NCBI GenBank assembly: GCA_032158295.1
Contig: CM063258.1
Span: 749,001 to 813,000 of the forward strand
Direction of reading: 5' to 3'
Origin: Pycnopodia helianthoides
Lineage: Eukaryota > Echinodermata > Asteroidea > Forcipulatida > Asteriidae
DNA: 64,000 bases
Below are positions 59,649 through 64,000 of the stretch, in pieces; the first letter of the stretch is position 1; each line of letters opens with the position of its first letter. The position numbers were made by a program, and so were the translations under genes. The notes under the pieces are model-generated. The model worked only from the letters and a program-made list of their open reading frames with translations, was not told where the DNA came from and made no database searches.

Positions 59649-62410
59649 ATGAACGCCATTGCAATATTTGTGATCGGAGTGGGTATGTTTACGGGATTAC
59701 CGTCCGGGGAAACCAACCCCCTGCCGGACCAAGATGGAGCGCGCCTGGCTCGGCAAGCCACACCCCGGCAGCAGCTGAGGCAAGCGCCTGGATATCTTAA
59801 ACGAGTTGTTGAGGGTTCTATCGAGGCAAAAGGGGTACTTGGTGAAGACAGTGTCGAGATGGTCGCCGATTGCCTGCAGGGTGATTGCTCCGAAATCTAC
59901 AAACTCGAACCGGTGAGATTTCCACAAAAAATATACTGTTTACAAGTTACTTTGTTTTAAACTTTTGGTCCAAGATTCTCCATAAAAAGAGTATTTGTAA
60001 TATAACATGAAAACACCGAAACGTAGATTTATTATTTTTTGATTAACGCTGGCCACTTTACACCGTAATAGTCTTTGTGGTATTCCAGATGTATAATGTA
60101 GCAATTAAAGGCAGGGTGTACTTTTGGTAATTACTTTAAGTTATTGACCATAAAAACTTACTTGGTAAAGAGCACTGAGAGCTGCTGATATTATAAAACG
60201 ATCCCCTATGAACAAATGTCGTTTTAGAGACAAAGGTAATTTTTCAAATTTTCACCCCAAAATTTGAATCTGAGAATGAAGCCTTTCTCAGGAATCGTAA
60301 AGCACACAATTCTATGAAAGAAAGGTGTTTTTTCTTTCTTTCAATGTTTTCGTGCACCTCCGATGACCAATTGAGCCAAAATTTTCACAGGTTTTTTTTT
60401 ATGAATATGTTGGAAAAACTAATTGAGTATACTGGTCTTTGACAATTACCAACAGTATACCCTGCCTTTGAGGGTAGAAAATTTCATTGCAAGTTAAAAC
60501 AAAACTACTTTATACTAACAGGAAATGTCAGTATCGAACATTTATACTTGATTAACAGGGTCTTGATCCATTCAGGTACAAATAAATAAACTTCACAAAT
60601 GTTATTTCAAAAATATGAAAGTGTACTTTTCTTGAAAACTGTTGAATGATTATTTTCTCTCACACAACTTTGGTTCGGTGGTCACGTAAATGTAAAGTTG
60701 AATTCATACCAATATCAGCATAAACAATAACAAAATATTTATTTCAGCTTCTGTCATTACTTGACGTTTATATAAAAACAAATGTTTCTCTAATTGCAGG
60801 AACTCTTAACTTTGATCAAACTAATCGCTAAGGATGACAGAAACCTTGGACAAAGTTTATCGTTGGGAGACCTAGCAAAGCTCAGATGGACTCTATTTGG
60901 TAGTCACCAAACTAGCAGAGGCGAGTCAATCATCTCTAAGGACAGCACTTCTCAGTCCATCGTCTCTAAGGACAGCAACTCTGAGTTTATCATCTCTAAA
61001 GACAGCAACTCCGAGTCCATCATCTCTGAGGAAAGCGACTCCGAGTTCATCATCTCTGAGAACAGCAACTCTGAGTTTGTCATCTCTAAGGACAGCAACT
61101 CTGAGTTCATCATCTCTAAGGACAGCAACTCTGAGTTTATCATCTCTGAGGACAGCAACTCCGAGTCCATCATCTCTGAGGAAAGCGACTCCGAGTTCAT
61201 CATCTCTGAGAACAGCAACTCTGAGTTTGTCATCTCTAAGGACAGCAACTTCGAGTCCATCATCTCTAAGGACAGCAACTCTGAGTCCATCATCTCTGAG
61301 GAAAGCGACTCTGAGTTCATCATCTCTAAGGACAGCGACTATGAGTTTGTCCTCTCTGAGGACAACAACTCTGAGTTTGTCATCTCTAAGGACAGCAACT
61401 CTGAGTTCATCATCTCTAAGGACAGCAACTCTGAGTCCATCATCTCTGAGGACAGCAACTCTGAGTTCATCATCTCTGAGGACAGCAACTCTGAGTTCAT
61501 CATCTCTGAGAACAGCAACTCTGAGCTCATCATCTCTGAGGACAGCAACTCTGAGTTCATCATCTCTGAGGACAGCAACTCTGATTCCATCATCTCTGAG
61601 GACAGCGACTCCGAGTTCATCATCTCTGAGAACAGCAACTCTGAGTTTGTCATCTCTAAGGACAGCAACTCTGAGTTCATCATCTCTGAGGACAGCGACT
61701 CCGAGTTCATCATCTCTGAGAACAGCAACTCTGAGTTTGTCATCTCTAAGGACAGCAACTCCGAATTCATCATCTCTGAGGACAGCGGCTCTGATTTCAT
61801 CATCTCTGAGGACAGCAACTCTGGGTTTTTATTCGCTGAGGAAGGCCGCTCGGAGAAAAGCTACTCTAAGTCCATCATCTCTGAGGACAGCAACTCTGAG
61901 TTCATCATCTCTGAGGACAGCGGCTCTGAGTTCATCATCTCTGAGGACAGCAACTCTGAGTTTGTCATCTCTAAGGACAGCAACTCTGAGTTCATCATCT
62001 CTGAGGACAGCAACTCTGAGTTCATCATCTCTGAGGACAGCGGCTCTGAGTTCATCATCTCTAAGGACAGCAACTCTAAGTCCATCATCTCAGAGGACAG
62101 CAACTCTGAGTTTATCATCTCTGAGGACAACAACTCTGAGTTTATCATAGCTGAGGAAGGCCACTATGAGACAAGCCACTCTAAGTCCATCATCTCTGAG
62201 GACTGCGTAGCTGAGTCCATCATCTCAGAGGACAGCAACTCTGAGTCCATCATCTCAGAGGACAGCAACTCTGAGTTTATCATAGCTGAGGAAGGCCACT
62301 ATAAGACAAGCCACTCTAAGTCCATCATCTCTGAGGACAGCGGCTCTGAGTTCATCATCGCTGTAGACAAAGTCTCTGAGTTCATAATCGCCGAGAAAAG
62401 CAACTCTTAG
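59649..62410 (+). CDS. Secreted C-x4-C protein with ~49 acidic decapeptide repeats (paralogue 2)
   Basis: Exons 59649-59912 and 60800-62410 join in phase 0 (CCG|GTGAGA, CTCTAATTGCAG|GAA) to give about 624 residues. Residues 1-20 look like a signal peptide (MNAIAIFVIGVGMFTGLPSG). Exon 1 then has G-Y-L-K-R-V-V-E-G, C-x4-C (DCLQGDC) 28 positions on, and eight residues before the intron, matching the gene at 54872. Exon 2 opens ELLTLIKLIAKDD, then a basic linker (LAKLRWTLFG). From about residue 131 it is a tandem 30-bp/10-residue repeat, IIS-[EK]-D-S-[NDG]-S-E-[FS], about 49 units. Three 15-residue variants of AEEG(H/R)-type shift the phase by five residues (near 61830, 62146 and 62281). The array is very acidic and Ser-rich with a hydrophobic triplet per unit, and S-N-S-E fits a CK2-type site. 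Matrix, adhesive or mineral-binding roles are possible, but no function is shown. Other frames are open only because the repeat length is a multiple of three. Confidence 0.75.
60105..60470 (+). mobile_element. TTAA MITE family C in intron of the 59649 gene
   Basis: TTAAAGGCAGGGTGTACTTT starts it and AACAGTATACCCTGCCTTTG ends it (final TTAA lost). It lies inside the 887-bp intron. Confidence 0.85.
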
Positions 62411-62610
62411 CCCATCAACTCTGAAGACAGCAACTCTGAGTCCTTCATCTCTGAGGACAACTACTCTGTATTTTTTATTGCTGAGGAAGGCCACTATGAG
62501 ACAAGCCACTCTAAGTCCATCATCTCTGAGGACAGCACTTCTGAGTTCTGCATCTCAGAGAACAGCCACTTAGTCCAGATTCTCTGAGTCTAGTATCTCA
62601 AAGGCCAACC
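62411..62610 (+). pseudogene. Former C-terminal repeats beyond an in-frame TAG
   Basis: After the TAG at 62408-62410 the same frame continues open for 58 codons to TGA at 62585-62587. It encodes recognisable repeat units (INSEDSNSES, FISEDNYSV, another AEEGHYETSHSK unit, SIISEDSTSEF). The TAG replaces the GAG found at this point in most units, so one G-to-T change explains it. Degenerate repeat DNA continues to about 62610 with a small deletion. This is either a recent truncation, a polymorphism or assembly error, or readthrough. Confidence 0.65.
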
Positions 62611-63059
62611 TTGTTCTTCTCCAAGTGCAGCAAATTTTAATCCCTGTAACATGTTTTTCAATTAGTCGCAGTTACCCGATGTTATCACAATGTCCATTGT
62701 CTCTTGAAATTGAAGTTATTTAGTTGACAGCCTAGCTTTCAGGGATTGACATTATACTGTTTGAAGTATAATTTTGTTGGACATGAAGGAGAACGAAACG
62801 ATTCCGAAAAATGATCCCACTATCATCCTTTTATCTTTGCATCATGTGGTACCAACCAGCAACATCATAGAAAAACCCAGCAAAGTCGACACTGTCAACA
62901 CTGTATATTCATAAACAGAAAATTAATCATCTATATTTCTTATTCTTAACTTACAGTCAATAGGGTGGTATGATAGTAGAGGTGATCCCAAGATTAAGGA
63001 CTTTGATAAATTTCAGCGGTTTGTGCAGCAAAGTTTTCTCTGACATTATAATAATACTA

Positions 63060-63345
63060 ACATTCTTGGTCTAGCTTCGTCCTTCAGATGGGACGTAAAG
63101 CCGTAGGTCCTTTATGTTGTGTAAGCCGCCAAGTCAAATAACCCAGGACACTTATCGTTAAGAGAAAGGAATTGGCCCCAGTGTTCCTGGTGTAGTTGGC
63201 TGCAGATTGCACCACAGCACCTTGGTGATATGTAAATAATGGTTCTTATAATGCAATCATAGCTCCACATACCTTGGAGAAGAAAAAAAAGTGCTTTCAG
63301 ATTCCCTCGGGTGTGATAAAGTGCTATATAATAACTGCGTATCAA
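63060..63345. repeat. Old SINE-like repeat (GACGTAAAGCCGTAGGTCC)
   Basis: TTCAGATGGGACGTAAAGCC-GTAGGTCC, then ACCCAGGACACTTATCG, AAGAGAAAGGAATTGGCCCC and GTGTGATAAAGTGCTATATA form a word order familiar from dispersed marine-invertebrate repeats. This is from recall; no termini are visible. Confidence 0.4.
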
Positions 63346-63518
63346 TGTGGTTTGTAATATTATTACGATATCTGCTTGAAAATGGTAAAGTTAGTTGGTT
63401 TGACTGTGGATATTTTTCACAGGACTCAGGAAAGTACCAAGTTTACAATGCTTAAAACACAAACAACATTCTTCAGACAATTCTCATCTTAACTATCATA
63501 GTTCTAAAAGGAAATGCC

Positions 63519-63726
63519 TTGCTTGATTGTTGAATTGCTTGATTGTTGAATTGCTTGATTGTTGAATTGCTTGATTGTTGAATTGCTTGATTGTTGAATT
63601 GCTTGATTGTTGAATTGCTTGATTGTTGAATTGCTTGATTGTTGAATTGCTTGATTGTTGAATTGCTTGATTGTTGAATTGCTTGATTGTTGAATTGCTT
63701 GATTGTTGAATTGCTTGATTGTTGAA
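63519..63726. repeat. 13 tandem copies of TTGCTTGATTGTTGAA
   Basis: Thirteen consecutive 16-bp units that appear identical. Because 16 is not a multiple of three, ORFs across it (QQSSNSTIKQFNN on minus) cycle through all frames and are by-products. Confidence 0.95.
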
Positions 63727-63929
63727 TTAAATATGCTTGTAAAACTACGATTAAACTCAAATCAACTGTCTTGCTGTTTTTTATTGCCATCTGATTTTAA
63801 ATGGAGATACATATCCAAAACATATTGGCTCATTTTTATGGGGCAGCAGGCCTGGAATTTCATCGTTGAGAGGACAAGGCCATTTTCATTTTGCAAAGGT
63901 CAGTTCTGTTAGAAAATCTTCAAGGTCTA

Positions 63930-64000
63930 TGGGAAGGTTTTGAAGGGGCACCAAGGCCAAGACCAGGGGCAATAGAGGCAATGGCCTCCGTGTAATTTCA
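63930..64000 (+). repeat. GGGCACCAAGGC repeat, partial at window edge
   Basis: AGGGGCACCAAGGCCAAGAC, CAGGGGCAATAGAGGCAATG and GCCTCCGTG match the second unit at 33350-33410. It is cut by the window end. Confidence 0.7.

Noticed and set aside
60952..62148. Minus-strand MMNSELLSSE ORFs and + frame SLRTATLSSS ORF
   Set aside because: They are open only because the repeat unit is 30 bp. They have no start, signal peptide or splice link, while the IISEDS frame joins a signal-peptide exon in phase.
63473..63790. QQSSNSTIKQFNN minus ORF
   Set aside because: It is a translation of the 16-bp tandem repeat.

Overview
This window is AT-rich metazoan DNA with no bacterial or viral gene organisation. 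Coding sequence is sparse, introns have GT-AG borders, and most of the sequence is short non-autonomous transposons (MITEs), tRNA-derived SINE fragments and tandem repeats. The repeat types, the short intron-split secreted-protein genes and the spacing fit a marine deuterostome. My best guess is an echinoderm, probably a sea star. That guess rests on a general impression of the repeats, not on a conserved marker gene.

Layout. 1-13 kb holds repeats only: a SINE, CTCF-motif palindromes, GGGTCA-rich repeats, TTAA-flanked MITEs and a MULE-like element with a 9-bp target duplication. 13-16.7 kb is the first gene-like island: a promoter-like stretch and candidate first exon on + (13484-13626), a well-supported secreted-protein exon on - (14025-14557), and weaker small ORFs at 15903 and 16427. 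17-54 kb is again almost all MITEs, with a 17-copy CCAAT/GGTACC array at 26424, a second MULE-like element at 27986 and long hairpin elements. 54.8-62.6 kb is the most interesting part.

The 54.8-62.6 kb island holds two adjacent genes on +, both split by one phase-0 intron. Each encodes a signal peptide, a short domain of shared spacing (G-x-L-x-R-h-x2-G, then C-x4-C, then exactly eight residues, then the intron) and an LL-rich start to exon 2. One is a short 113-residue protein. The other is a 624-residue protein whose last ~490 residues are about 49 copies of an acidic Ser-rich decapeptide (IISEDSNSEF type), ending at an in-frame TAG beyond which the repeat stays readable for 58 more codons. 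I read this as a tandemly duplicated secreted-protein family in which one member gained a repeat-built extension. I do not recognise the family.

The second theme is transposon biology. At least four MITE families (about 24 copies) end in TTAA-AGG...CCT-TTAA. Two of them are diverged relatives that keep a common internal block. Two or three independent copies sit in the TTAA of GCTTAAGC inside another palindromic repeat. Other MITEs carry transcription-factor-like motifs in their inverted repeats (CRE TGACGTCA, YY1-like AAGATGGCGG, CTCF-like CTAGRTGGCAGC, nuclear-receptor-like GGGTCA). No autonomous transposase, rRNA, confident tRNA or CRISPR array was found.
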